Positions 1 through 7,132 of a stretch of 34,314 bases of DNA are shown in pieces (position 1 is the first letter of the stretch; each line of letters starts with the position of its first letter). The stretch comes from Clostridia bacterium. GTDB taxonomy: Bacteria; Bacillota; Clostridia; Christensenellales; QALW01. Location of the stretch: assembly GCA_017502165.1 (NCBI GenBank), contig JAFVVO010000024.1, positions 95,269-129,582 of the forward strand, given 5' to 3'. The notes below the pieces were generated by a model. The model was not told the DNA's origin and searched no databases. It was given only the letters and a program-made list of their open reading frames with translations. Position numbers and translations under genes: made by a program.

Positions 1-1
1 T

Positions 2-913
2 CTCTTTTTCCTGATTACAGGAATCAAAATCGTGCCTCAGGCAACGGAATTTGTTATCGAGCGCTTAGGTAAATACCACACAACCTGGGGCGCAGGCTTG
101 CATTTTCTGCTTCCCTTTGTTGACAGAATTGCAAAACGCGTTACCTTAAAGGAGCAGGTGCTTGATTCACCTCCCCAGCCCGTTATTACAAAGGATAACG
201 TTACCATGCAGATTGACACGGTTGTTTATTTCAAGGTGTTTGATGCAAAGCTTTTCACCTACGGTGCAGTTAATCCCATCAGCGCACTTTCAAACCTTAC
301 CGCAACAACTCTCCGTAACATCGTTGGTGAGCTTGAGCTTGACGATACTCTTACTTCCCGTGACACTATCAACGGCAAAATGACCGAGATTCTTGACTCT
401 GCCACTGACCAGTGGGGCATCAAGGTTAACCGTGTTGAGCTTAAGAACATTATTCCTCCCTCTGAAATTCAGAACGCTATGGAAAAGCAGATGAAGGCTG
501 AGCGTGACAGACGTGAAACTCTGCTTGAGGCTGAAGGTCACAAAGCGGCAGTTATCACCCGCGCAGAAGGTGATAAGCAGGCTATGATTCTTGCGGCAGA
601 GGGTGAACGTGACGCGCGTATCGCTCGCGCCGAAGGTGAAGCAAAGGCTATTCTTCTTGCTAAAAAGGCTGAGGCTGACGGTTTAGCCGCCCTTAAGGCC
701 GCTGAAATTGACGCCGCTGTACTTGAGCTTAAAAAGTACGAGGCTCTCATTGCCCTTTCCAACGGCACCGCATCAAAGATTATCGTTCCTACCGATGCAG
801 TTGATATGACTAAGGCAAACGTTATCTTCTCCGAAACCGCAGGCTTAGGTGACACAACTCCCAACGCAAAGAAAGCAGCCAAAGCAAAAAAGGCTGACCC
901 CTGCTGTGACTGA
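2..913 (+). CDS. SPFH/Band-7 (stomatin-like) membrane scaffold protein, 5' partial
   Basis: Partial gene. The reading frame is open to the window edge and the residues before the GTG at 32 (LFFLITGIKIVPQ) are the usual end of the N-terminal membrane anchor, so the real start lies upstream. What is visible is the SPFH/Band-7 domain, beginning VPQATEFVIERLGKY, then a long Ala/Glu/Lys-rich coiled coil (AEGDKQA, AEGERDARIARAEGEAKAILLAKKAEA) of the QmcA/stomatin type, and a short tail ending CCD. Family members sit in the inner leaflet as oligomeric scaffolds linked to membrane microdomains and proteases; the specific partner is unknown because the usual NfeD-like neighbour would lie outside the window. 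The stop codon lies inside a 47-bp sequence that is repeated 290 bp downstream. Confidence 0.93.
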   Translation, partial: LFFLITGIKIVPQATEFVIERLGKYHTTWGAGLHFLLPFVDRIAKRVTLKEQVLDSPPQPVITKDNVTMQIDTVVYFKVFDAKLFTYGAVNPISALSNLTATTLRNIVGELELDDTLTSRDTINGKMTEILDSATDQWGIKVNRVELKNIIPPSEIQNAMEKQMKAERDRRETLLEAEGHKAAVITRAEGDKQAMILAAEGERDARIARAEGEAKAILLAKKAEADGLAALKAAEIDAAVLELKKYEALIALSNGTASKIIVPTDAVDMTKANVIFSETAGLGDTTPNAKKAAKAKKADPCCD

Positions 914-946
914 CTTATTTAATAGGGCATAAAAATTCCCGATTGA
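900..946. repeat. 47-bp direct repeat, copy 1 (end of SPFH gene plus 5' half of its terminator)
   Basis: Identical to 1190-1236. It contains the last codons and stop of the SPFH gene and the first arm of a terminator hairpin. This copy lacks the second arm, because the sequence diverges at 947. Confidence 0.95.
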
Positions 947-1189
947 ATATCTATTTATAACAAACAGTAAAAAGCCGATATGGATTTGATTCCGTATCGG
1001 CTTTCGTTGTACTGTTGCTTTGGGTGAAATGCAAAAAAACTTTCAAATGTTACTTTTTAGCCTCCCTCTCAGAGGGAGGTGGCACGCAAGGCGTGACGGA
1101 AGGAGCTACTAATCTTAAGCTTATATAAGCTTTATTACGCGCTCTCCCTCAGTCAGCTACGCTGACAGCTCCCTCCCGGAAGGAGCCTT
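947..1189. mobile_element. 243-bp non-coding insertion carrying palindromic (REP/MITE-like) repeats
   Basis: This stretch separates the two 47-bp repeats and encodes nothing. It holds an imperfect hairpin at 969-1004 (AAAGCCGATA paired with TATCGGCTTT) and, at about 1060-1187, a pair of GC-rich palindromic units. The left unit is CCTCCCTCTCAGAGGGAGG followed by CACGCAAGGCGTG. The right unit has CAGCTACGCTG flanked by CTCCCTCAGT and GCTCCCTCCCGGAAGGAGC. I associate such CTCCCTC/GAGGGAG units with dispersed intergenic repeats of gut Clostridia (from general knowledge; no search was run). No transposase and no clear terminal inverted repeats are seen, so it could be a non-autonomous element or a rearrangement product. 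Confidence 0.7.
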
Positions 1190-1236
1190 CCTGCTGTGAC
1201 TGACTTATTTAATAGGGCATAAAAATTCCCGATTGA
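1190..1236. repeat. 47-bp direct repeat, copy 2
   Basis: Exact copy of 900-946. It runs into the intact second arm of the terminator, so it preserves the original gene-terminator junction on its right side. It carries an orphan copy of the end of the SPFH coding sequence, including the stop. Confidence 0.95.
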
Positions 1237-1256
1237 TTTAATCGGGAATTTTTTTA
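1221..1256. terminator. Bidirectional Rho-independent terminator
   Basis: A perfect 12-bp stem AAATTCCCGATT / AATCGGGAATTT with a short loop. A T-run follows on the plus strand and an equivalent one on the minus strand. It would end the SPFH transcript from the left and the sugar-kinase operon from the right, whose stop codon is directly adjacent at 1257. Confidence 0.88.
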
Positions 1257-2282
1257 TTATTTCATCATTTCTGCAATAGCTTCAAGACGTTCTATTACTT
1301 GAGGGATAGTTGCAGTACCGGTTGTGCCTAACTGCTGAATGGTAATTGAAGAAACTGCACAAGCAATCATAGCTGCTTGTTGAGGTTTAAGCCCTAACGA
1401 AAGACCGATAATGATGCCCGCGTTTGAAGCATCTCCTGCGCCGGTAACGTCGATTTCGCCTTCAACGGGATAAGCAGGTACAGTAGAAATTTCTTCATCA
1501 AAAATAATTATACCGTCCTTATTACAGGTAATAAACACAGGTCTGTTCATTTTTTCCTTCATCTCAAAACCGCCTGCCAGCACGTCCTGACGGTTTTCGG
1601 GATCTCCCTTGGCACCGCAATATTTCATAAGCTCATAGTTGTTGCACTTAACGAACATATTTTGAAATTCCGAAGCAAATGCACGGGAATCCACAAGGAA
1701 AGGAATATCATACTTTTTAGCAAGCTCATTTACCTTATCTCGCACGTAGTCGCCCACAACACCTGAATTACGTTCATAATACTGGTCGGAAACAATTACA
1801 CCGTCAGCGCCTTCAACTGCCTTTTCAAGATTTTCGACAAGCTTGTCAAAAAGAGTTTCTGAAGTGATGCTTCTGTTTCTGAAATCGAAGCGCACGTCTT
1901 CTTTGAACTGACCGTTAGCTTGAAGACGCATGGTTTTTAGATACGTTGCAGTAACAATTTCATCGGTAACTATTACGTACTCAGTTTCTGCGCCAATCCT
2001 TTTAAGTTCTTTAATAAGCTCATAGCCCTCGCCGTCATCTCCAACGATGCCAACGCAGGTTACCTGCGCGCCAAGAGCGCGAAGATTATTTGTAATAGTT
2101 CCCGCAACGCCCGCTGCACATTTTTTGTCATATATCTGCCATGCCTTCATACCCGTTTCAACGGAAATATCGTCTTCGGCAGGATTTGAATAAATATACT
2201 TATCAAGGCAATAGTCACCGAGAACTACTATTTTTTTATTTTGTACGTTTTCTAATTTTTCAATAATACAATTTACATTCAT
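1257..2282 (-). CDS. PfkB/ribokinase-family sugar kinase (HldE kinase-domain-like)
   Basis: 341 residues, the length of a single PfkB domain. It has the N-terminal strand KIVVLGDYCLDKYIY, the substrate-side segment ALGAQVTCVGIVGDDGEGYEL (about 70-89), and the C-terminal signature DVTGAGDASNAG with the catalytic Asp at 284 and the GAGD anion hole at 281-284. The arrangement resembles the kinase half of HldE/RfaE (D-glycero-manno-heptose-7-phosphate kinase), but the nucleotidyltransferase half is absent. The start follows AAGGGTGAG and lies two bases after the previous stop, so it is translationally coupled to the deoxyhypusine-synthase-like gene. Because a GmhA-like isomerase and a HAD phosphatase are in the same operon, a heptose-type or related sugar phosphate is a plausible substrate. 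The substrate itself is not proven. Confidence 0.88.
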   Translation of the reverse strand: MNVNCIIEKLENVQNKKIVVLGDYCLDKYIYSNPAEDDISVETGMKAWQIYDKKCAAGVAGTITNNLRALGAQVTCVGIVGDDGEGYELIKELKRIGAETEYVIVTDEIVTATYLKTMRLQANGQFKEDVRFDFRNRSITSETLFDKLVENLEKAVEGADGVIVSDQYYERNSGVVGDYVRDKVNELAKKYDIPFLVDSRAFASEFQNMFVKCNNYELMKYCGAKGDPENRQDVLAGGFEMKEKMNRPVFITCNKDGIIIFDEEISTVPAYPVEGEIDVTGAGDASNAGIIIGLSLGLKPQQAAMIACAVSSITIQQLGTTGTATIPQVIERLEAIAEMMK

Positions 2283-2284
2283 TG

Positions 2285-3268
2285 TTACTCACCCTTATCT
2301 GTTTCAAGAATAAGCTTTGCAAGAGCGGGAACTGTTTTCTGATGCTCTCCTCTTATGTAGAAGCTCCGACCGCCATCAGCAACGGTGCGGGCAAGAATAG
2401 TTTTCCATGGACGGAAATAATATCTGGGGTCAGATTTAGCAGGTGCCGTAGAATGATCATCGTCTTCGGGAATATCAAGCAAATCGAACACCGCCGTTGT
2501 AAAATCGGCAATTTTTTCTCCCCTTTGCTTTGCAACGTTTCTTGCCATAGCAAGCGCCTTAAGATAAACCTCGGGACCTGCAACCGCAGAACCGAAATTC
2601 AAAAATGCGCCGTGTTCAAGCTTAGTGATGCTTTGGGCATAAATAAGAAAATCGTTATAAGAGCAAATTCCCATAGCTGCACCGTCGCAGTTAGGATGCT
2701 CGTGAATAATATCATTGCCGATGCCGATATGCACCGTGCAGGGTACACCCAAATGGTAACCCATAGCAAGCACGCTCTTTTCTCTGAACGGGAAATTATT
2801 TTCCCAGATATATCTACCTAAAGCTTCGCCCCAGCCTAAGTTTTCCTTTGCGCCCTGAACGATAATATCGTTAATTAGTCCCGTTTCCGTCCAGAGACCG
2901 AACTGACCTTCAGAAATATACTTTGCAACGCTTTCACAGGTGTGGCCTATCATAGCAAGCTCAAAATCGTGAATCGAGCCTGCGCCGTTGGTGGCAAAAT
3001 GAGTAACAAGACCTTTCTTCATAAGTTCGATCATATATCCTGAGTTACCCGTTCTGATTGCGTGAGCGCCGTACATCATCAAAACTGTTGCGTCATGGTT
3101 TCGTCTGCCGTTTACTACGGCTTTTGCAATCTCAGGCAAAGCAGGGTGTGTAAAATCAGGCTGATGGGTTGCAGGGTCCTTGAAGACCTTTTCTAAGTCA
3201 ACGTCGTGAATTCTTTGGTCTAAAGGCAGAATATCAAGCTGGCTTCTATCAAATTTTTCAAAAGGCAT
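2285..3268 (-). CDS. Deoxyhypusine-synthase-like protein
   Basis: 327 residues, no signal peptide or membrane segment. The segments MMYGAHAIRTGNSGYMIELMKKGLVTHFATNGAGSIHD (about 64-101, ending in TNGAGSIHDFE) and GAFLNFGSAVAGPEVYLKALAMARN look like the Rossmann core of the deoxyhypusine synthase (DHS) fold. Near the C-terminus RPWKTI (286-291) places a lysine (K289) where DHS has its catalytic lysine in a W-x-K context; that match is by eye. Bacteria lack eIF5A, so classical hypusination is unlikely. DHS-like proteins in bacteria include homospermidine synthases and uncharacterised members. The position between a sugar isomerase-phosphatase and a sugar kinase suggests a role in the same sugar pathway. 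Start: AAGGAGAG about eight bases before ATG. Confidence 0.62.
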   Translation of the reverse strand: MPFEKFDRSQLDILPLDQRIHDVDLEKVFKDPATHQPDFTHPALPEIAKAVVNGRRNHDATVLMMYGAHAIRTGNSGYMIELMKKGLVTHFATNGAGSIHDFELAMIGHTCESVAKYISEGQFGLWTETGLINDIIVQGAKENLGWGEALGRYIWENNFPFREKSVLAMGYHLGVPCTVHIGIGNDIIHEHPNCDGAAMGICSYNDFLIYAQSITKLEHGAFLNFGSAVAGPEVYLKALAMARNVAKQRGEKIADFTTAVFDLLDIPEDDDHSTAPAKSDPRYYFRPWKTILARTVADGGRSFYIRGEHQKTVPALAKLILETDKGE

Positions 3269-3299
3269 TTTCTTCTCTCCTTAAATTCGTTTTAATCAA

Positions 3300-4685
3300 T
3301 TATCGGGTAATATACTTAATAAGTCTTTCATAATCGCTGAAATCGGGAATAATCATATCTGCCCCTGCATTAAGCAATCGGTTACGCTTCCACTCGTTAA
3401 TGCCTTCGCATCTTTCCTCGTCGGTTGCAACGCCTACGGTGTATCCACCGATATTTGCAACAAGCTCAATTTCAACGTAGCCATCACCAAAGGATATAAG
3501 CTCAGAGGGGTCAATTTTGCCCGTTTCAATCAAGGATTTAATAACAAGTTCTTTTGAACAGTCGGTCATATGGTCGTGAGCGCCGTAAATATGTCCGTCG
3601 AACACCTTATCAAGACCTAAAAGACCTGCTTCGTATAAAACGTCCTTTTCGTCAGTTCCGCTTGCAAGATAGCAGTTGATGCCCTGTGCCTTAAGGGCGT
3701 AAACAAAATCCTTGCATCCGGGAACAACAAGCTCATCGGGCGAGATTGTGCCGCTAATAAGACCTTCCTTGCGGTTTTTAATGTGAAGTTCAAGTCTGCG
3801 GAGATATTCTCTCTTGTAAACAAGAGGATCTACGTGCTCACCGCCACGCTTAACAACTTCTTCGTCAAGACGGATACATTGGAAGATAGTCTGCTTGCCC
3901 GTTAATGTGTCAACGAAGTCACGAACAATTTGTGTAATTTCCTCTTGTGTTTCGTTCTTTGCAACTGCGGAAAGCACCTCAATAAAATAAGGAATCATAA
4001 TATCCTGCCAGCCTGAACGAATAAGGCTAACTGTACCGTCAAAATCGAAAAGTGCCGTTTTGAAGGCAGGCTTTTTAAGGGGCTTTACAATTTCCATATC
4101 CCAAGTGGTTTTAAGCTCTTCCTTGATAATGCAAACAAGAGCGTGAACGTAAAGCATGTGCATATCCTCAAGCTGTTCCATACTCTCGGTAGGTGCAATA
4201 ATGTATTTGTCGCAATACTGTTTAAGCTTACCGCCGTCTCTACCTAAAAAGCCGATGGTGGTTAAGCCCATTTCCTGAGCAAGCTTTGATGCGCGAACAA
4301 CGTTTGGAGAATTTCCGCTACCTGAGAAGGTAATGAAAACGTCTCCTTCCTTTGCCTTGGTTGCAAGCATAATTTCGTAAATTTCATCATAGGAAAAGTC
4401 GTTTGCAAGGCAGGTTACAACTGCAAGGGAATCTCCAAGACACGTGGCGTCAAAGCCAACTCTGTTCCACACTCTGCAGCCTTTTGTAAGATCATTGCAC
4501 ATGTGTGACGCAGTTGCGGCGCTTCCACCATTACCTGCTGTAAAAATACGGGCGCCCGTCTTTTTTGTATCAATAATTATTTTTGCTATTTCCGCCAAAG
4601 TGTCAAAATCAGTTCTCATTACCGATTCGGTACATTCCTTGGTATAATTTCTTAATCTCTCTGATGCTACTTCCTTTTTGTACAT
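3300..4685 (-). CDS. Fused SIS-domain sugar isomerase (GmhA-like) and HAD phosphatase
   Basis: 461 residues from the ATG at 4685, which follows a clean GGAGG. The TTG at 4700 is rejected because it forms part of that ribosome site. Residues 1-195 are a SIS domain of the phosphoheptose isomerase type: TAGNGGSAATASHMCNDLTKG (about 49-69), ITFSGSGNSPNVVRA (about 118-132) and TESMEQLEDMHMLYVHAL. Residues 208-461 are a HAD hydrolase: FDFDGT with nucleophile D214 and acid D216, ASGTDE as motif II, and FGDGYVEIELV as motif IV. The fusion would combine ketose-aldose isomerisation with dephosphorylation of a sugar phosphate. It is first in the cassette after the ROK regulator and is separated from it by 119 bp holding a candidate operator. 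Confidence 0.88.
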   Translation of the reverse strand: MYKKEVASERLRNYTKECTESVMRTDFDTLAEIAKIIIDTKKTGARIFTAGNGGSAATASHMCNDLTKGCRVWNRVGFDATCLGDSLAVVTCLANDFSYDEIYEIMLATKAKEGDVFITFSGSGNSPNVVRASKLAQEMGLTTIGFLGRDGGKLKQYCDKYIIAPTESMEQLEDMHMLYVHALVCIIKEELKTTWDMEIVKPLKKPAFKTALFDFDGTVSLIRSGWQDIMIPYFIEVLSAVAKNETQEEITQIVRDFVDTLTGKQTIFQCIRLDEEVVKRGGEHVDPLVYKREYLRRLELHIKNRKEGLISGTISPDELVVPGCKDFVYALKAQGINCYLASGTDEKDVLYEAGLLGLDKVFDGHIYGAHDHMTDCSKELVIKSLIETGKIDPSELISFGDGYVEIELVANIGGYTVGVATDEERCEGINEWKRNRLLNAGADMIIPDFSDYERLIKYITR

Positions 4686-4725
4686 AATTTTTGCCTCCAA
4701 ATGAATATTTATTTGATTGAATACT

Positions 4726-4748
4726 TTATTAACTCGATTAACTAAGTA
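4726..4748. promoter_or_regulatory. Candidate ROK operator upstream of the SIS-HAD gene
   Basis: The 23-bp stretch TTATTAACTCGATTAACTAAGTA shares 17 of 23 positions with the stretch at 6032-6054 upstream of the ROK gene itself. The common core is TTAA-Y-TCGATT-W-A-Y-TAAGT. Both lie in the short non-coding gaps before the two transcription units of this cassette, as expected for a shared operator. Binding is inferred. Confidence 0.5.
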
Positions 4749-4804
4749 TGGAAAATAAAAAGCTAAAGTGCCCGAAAGACATTTTGCTTTTATTTATAAA
4801 CCTT

Positions 4805-5959
4805 TTACCCGAAGGATAAGGGTTTTTTCATTATCTGTTCAAACAAAACGCAAGCTGATGCGGAATAAACCAAATCATTTTCGTTTATAAGCTCTACAGA
4901 AGGACGCTTGCGGCTTGCACAGCTTACCGAATCAAAATACGGTTGCTGAACAAGAGCTCCAAAGCCCTCCACTGAATTTGCTACGGCATTATATAAAAAC
5001 ACTTTTTCGGGATCAAACACGGTTATAACGTTATCAACCGTAAGCCGAAGATATTTTATATATTGGTCAAACTCTCCGCGCACAGAGTCGTTGCCTGAAT
5101 TATATAACATAACCGCTTGATTTAAGGTGCGTCTGTTTGAAATCTTCTCACGAAGCTTTTCAAGCAAGCGATTTTCGTCAACGTAGGTTTGTAAGCATCC
5201 CCGTCTTCCGCAGGAGCATTGCTCGCCCTCGGGGGATACGGTTATATGGCCGAACTCACTTCCGTGAAAGCCCGAGCCCGCAAAAACCTCATTATTCAGA
5301 ATCGCGCCTACGCCGATACCCTCCTCCACCATCAAACAAACGAAGCTGCTTAACTGCCTTGCCTTACCGTGCCACTTAAGCGAAAGAGCAAGGGCGTTGG
5401 CGTCATTATCCACATAGGTGGGCAGGTTGAATTTTTGAGAAAATATTTCAGCCAACGGCACCCCGTTCCAAACGGGGAAGGCGGGAATATCAAGCACTGT
5501 GCCGTTTTTGTCCGCTCTGCCGGGAATGGAAATTCCGATGCCTAAAACGCGTATTTTATCACTATTTTTATTTATTATTTTGTCAACCCTTTTGATTATT
5601 GCTTTTTTTGTTTCTTCAAGCTTTTCAAGCTTAATGGAAAACTCAAGAAAATCAATTGGATTAAGCTCAAAATCGCAAAGATATACCTGACAAGCGTTGC
5701 GTCGGACCGATACGCCCACAAGTCCGCCGAAATTTGAATTTATTTTATAAAGAGCGGCTTTTTTACCGCCGTAGGAAACGTATTCCCCACTCTCACAACA
5801 AGCGCCTATTGAGCAAAGCTCGCCCACAAGCTTATGAGAGGTAACGGTAGTAATACCAAGCTGAGTGGCAATATTTCCCTTGGAAATAGCTCCGTTTTTT
5901 TGAATACACTGAAGCACGGACGAAATATTAAATTCTTTTACGTCACCTGAATTGTTCAA
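4805..5959 (-). CDS. ROK-family transcriptional regulator (NagC/XylR type)
   Basis: 384 residues. An N-terminal winged helix (about 10-65: SVLQCIQKNGAISKGNIATQLGITTVTSHKLVGEL) is followed by a ROK sugar-kinase-like domain with GIGISIPGRADKNG, DNDANALAL, EEGIGVGAIL and the zinc motif CSCGRRGCLQTY. The start is TTG at 5959, seven bases after GGAGG; the nearby ATG is out of frame. A strong promoter lies upstream. Family members bind a sugar or sugar phosphate and release DNA, so this protein probably controls the SIS-HAD / DHS-like / PfkB genes downstream and itself. The effector is not predictable from sequence. Confidence 0.9.
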   Translation of the reverse strand: MNNSGDVKEFNISSVLQCIQKNGAISKGNIATQLGITTVTSHKLVGELCSIGACCESGEYVSYGGKKAALYKINSNFGGLVGVSVRRNACQVYLCDFELNPIDFLEFSIKLEKLEETKKAIIKRVDKIINKNSDKIRVLGIGISIPGRADKNGTVLDIPAFPVWNGVPLAEIFSQKFNLPTYVDNDANALALSLKWHGKARQLSSFVCLMVEEGIGVGAILNNEVFAGSGFHGSEFGHITVSPEGEQCSCGRRGCLQTYVDENRLLEKLREKISNRRTLNQAVMLYNSGNDSVRGEFDQYIKYLRLTVDNVITVFDPEKVFLYNAVANSVEGFGALVQQPYFDSVSCASRKRPSVELINENDLVYSASACVLFEQIMKKPLSFG

Positions 5960-6003
5960 GCCATATCCTCCAAAGGTTGCTTTTTTCTGTCTGTTCTAAG
6001 TCT

Positions 6004-6031
6004 ATTGTACCACAGATTAAGTTCTTGTCAA
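6004..6031 (-). promoter_or_regulatory. Promoter of the ROK regulator gene
   Basis: Minus strand TTGACA (6026-6031), 16-bp spacer, TACAAT (6004-6009), about 45 bp ahead of the TTG start. Confidence 0.75.
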
Positions 6032-6054
6032 TAGTTAATTCGATTTATTAAGTT
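6032..6054. promoter_or_regulatory. Candidate ROK operator abutting the -35 box
   Basis: The stretch TAGTTAATTCGATTTATTAAGTT touches the -35 element of the ROK promoter and matches 4726-4748 at 17 of 23 positions. Autoregulation is inferred. Confidence 0.5.
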
Positions 6055-6079
6055 GTTTTTTGAATAATTTTTTCTCGTT

Positions 6080-7024
6080 TTATTTTTCACCATTGATTTC
6101 AAGGGCTACCTTAACGAATTCCTTAACCGCAGGACTGACGTATTCCTTCTTTTTATAGGCGATAAAAAGCGTTCTTTCCGCATCGGGAACGTCTAAAACG
6201 TAATAGAGAAGATTTCCGCTATCGGCAGCAGAAGAAACGAGCGTGTCGGTTGTAAAGGTTATACCCATTCCCAGATTTGATGCGTTATATGCCGTCATAA
6301 GCTGGTCAACGGCAATTAAACTTTGAGGCGCAAAGCCGAAAGAAGCACAAATCTTGTGGCTCTGCTTGTGCATATTGTTGCCCGCCTTAAGCAAGATGAA
6401 TTTTTCGTTTTCGAAAAGCGATAAATCTACACCCTTAACTTGTTTATTCAGATGCTTGCCCGAAATAATATCCTGATGCGAAAGGGCGTGCTTTGCCTTT
6501 TGGTTAATTTCGTGCTTTTTAGGCACCGCCAATAAAATGCTCTCCTTCTTTAAGGGGAAGGACTGAAAAATCTCATTGTCGAAATCGTAATCAACTAAGA
6601 TCTCAATTTCCTCCTGCAAAAGCTTTTCCTGAAGATTAACAGAATTAGCCTCAAGCAACTGCACGCTTATGTTGGGATGCCTCTTGGAATACTCCATAAT
6701 GATGCCGGGCAAAATAAAGGACGAAATAAACGCCGCCCCTGCAACAGTAACGTCACCAAAGTTAAGCAGGTTGATGTTTTCAACGTAGTTTTTAAGGTTG
6801 CGCTCTACCTTATTCATTTCCTCTATGGCGGAAATATACACCTTCCCTGCATCCGTCAGCATTAAGTTGGCGGTACTTCGGTCAAAAATCTTAAACCCCA
6901 ACTCTTCTTCTGTTTTCTTAACTGCCGCGCTAAGTGCAGGCTGGGAAATAAACAGCTTCTTTGCCGCAAGTGTAAAGCTCTTTTCCTGATAAATTTTATA
7001 AACGTAATCAGCATACTTAAACAT
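6080..7024 (-). CDS. LysR-family transcriptional regulator
   Basis: 314 residues from ATG at 7024, preceded by GAGGTGG. The upstream ATG at 7042 would add six residues and overlaps that ribosome site, so it is not chosen. The N-terminal helix-turn-helix is textbook LysR (FKYADYVYKIYQEKSFTLAAKKLFISQPALSAAVKKTEEELG, about 2-43), followed by a periplasmic-binding-protein-like effector domain (about 90-310). It is divergent from the aminotransferase gene and shares a single nearly symmetric promoter region with it. LysR proteins usually regulate the divergent neighbour and themselves in response to a small ligand, here perhaps an amino or keto acid. Confidence 0.92.
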   Translation of the reverse strand: MFKYADYVYKIYQEKSFTLAAKKLFISQPALSAAVKKTEEELGFKIFDRSTANLMLTDAGKVYISAIEEMNKVERNLKNYVENINLLNFGDVTVAGAAFISSFILPGIIMEYSKRHPNISVQLLEANSVNLQEKLLQEEIEILVDYDFDNEIFQSFPLKKESILLAVPKKHEINQKAKHALSHQDIISGKHLNKQVKGVDLSLFENEKFILLKAGNNMHKQSHKICASFGFAPQSLIAVDQLMTAYNASNLGMGITFTTDTLVSSAADSGNLLYYVLDVPDAERTLFIAYKKKEYVSPAVKEFVKVALEINGEK

Positions 7025-7073
7025 ATTCCACCTCATAACCATTTACTTATGACAGTTATATTAGCATATATAT

Positions 7074-7105
7074 TTGATTATATTACACGCCCGTGATATA
7101 ATCAA
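7074..7105. promoter_or_regulatory. Fully overlapping divergent promoters in one palindrome
   Basis: Plus strand: TTGATT (7074-7079), 17 bp, TATAAT (7097-7102), driving the aminotransferase. Minus strand: TTGATT (7100-7105), 17 bp, TATAAT (7077-7082), driving the LysR gene. The -35 of each overlaps the -10 of the other, and the arms 7074-7086 and 7093-7105 pair at 12 of 13 positions. Polymerase could occupy only one direction at a time. Confidence 0.85.
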
Positions 7106-7132
7106 GTAAAATTTAAGCTTTCGGAGATAAAA

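Noticed and set aside
1060-1187. Paired palindromic repeats considered as a CRISPR fragment
   Set aside because: Units are unequal, there is no regular spacer pattern and no cas gene; they fit dispersed palindromic repeats better.
2282-2821. 179-codon open frame on the plus strand
   Set aside because: Antisense to the well-supported DHS-like gene, no ribosome site, no recognisable protein pattern.
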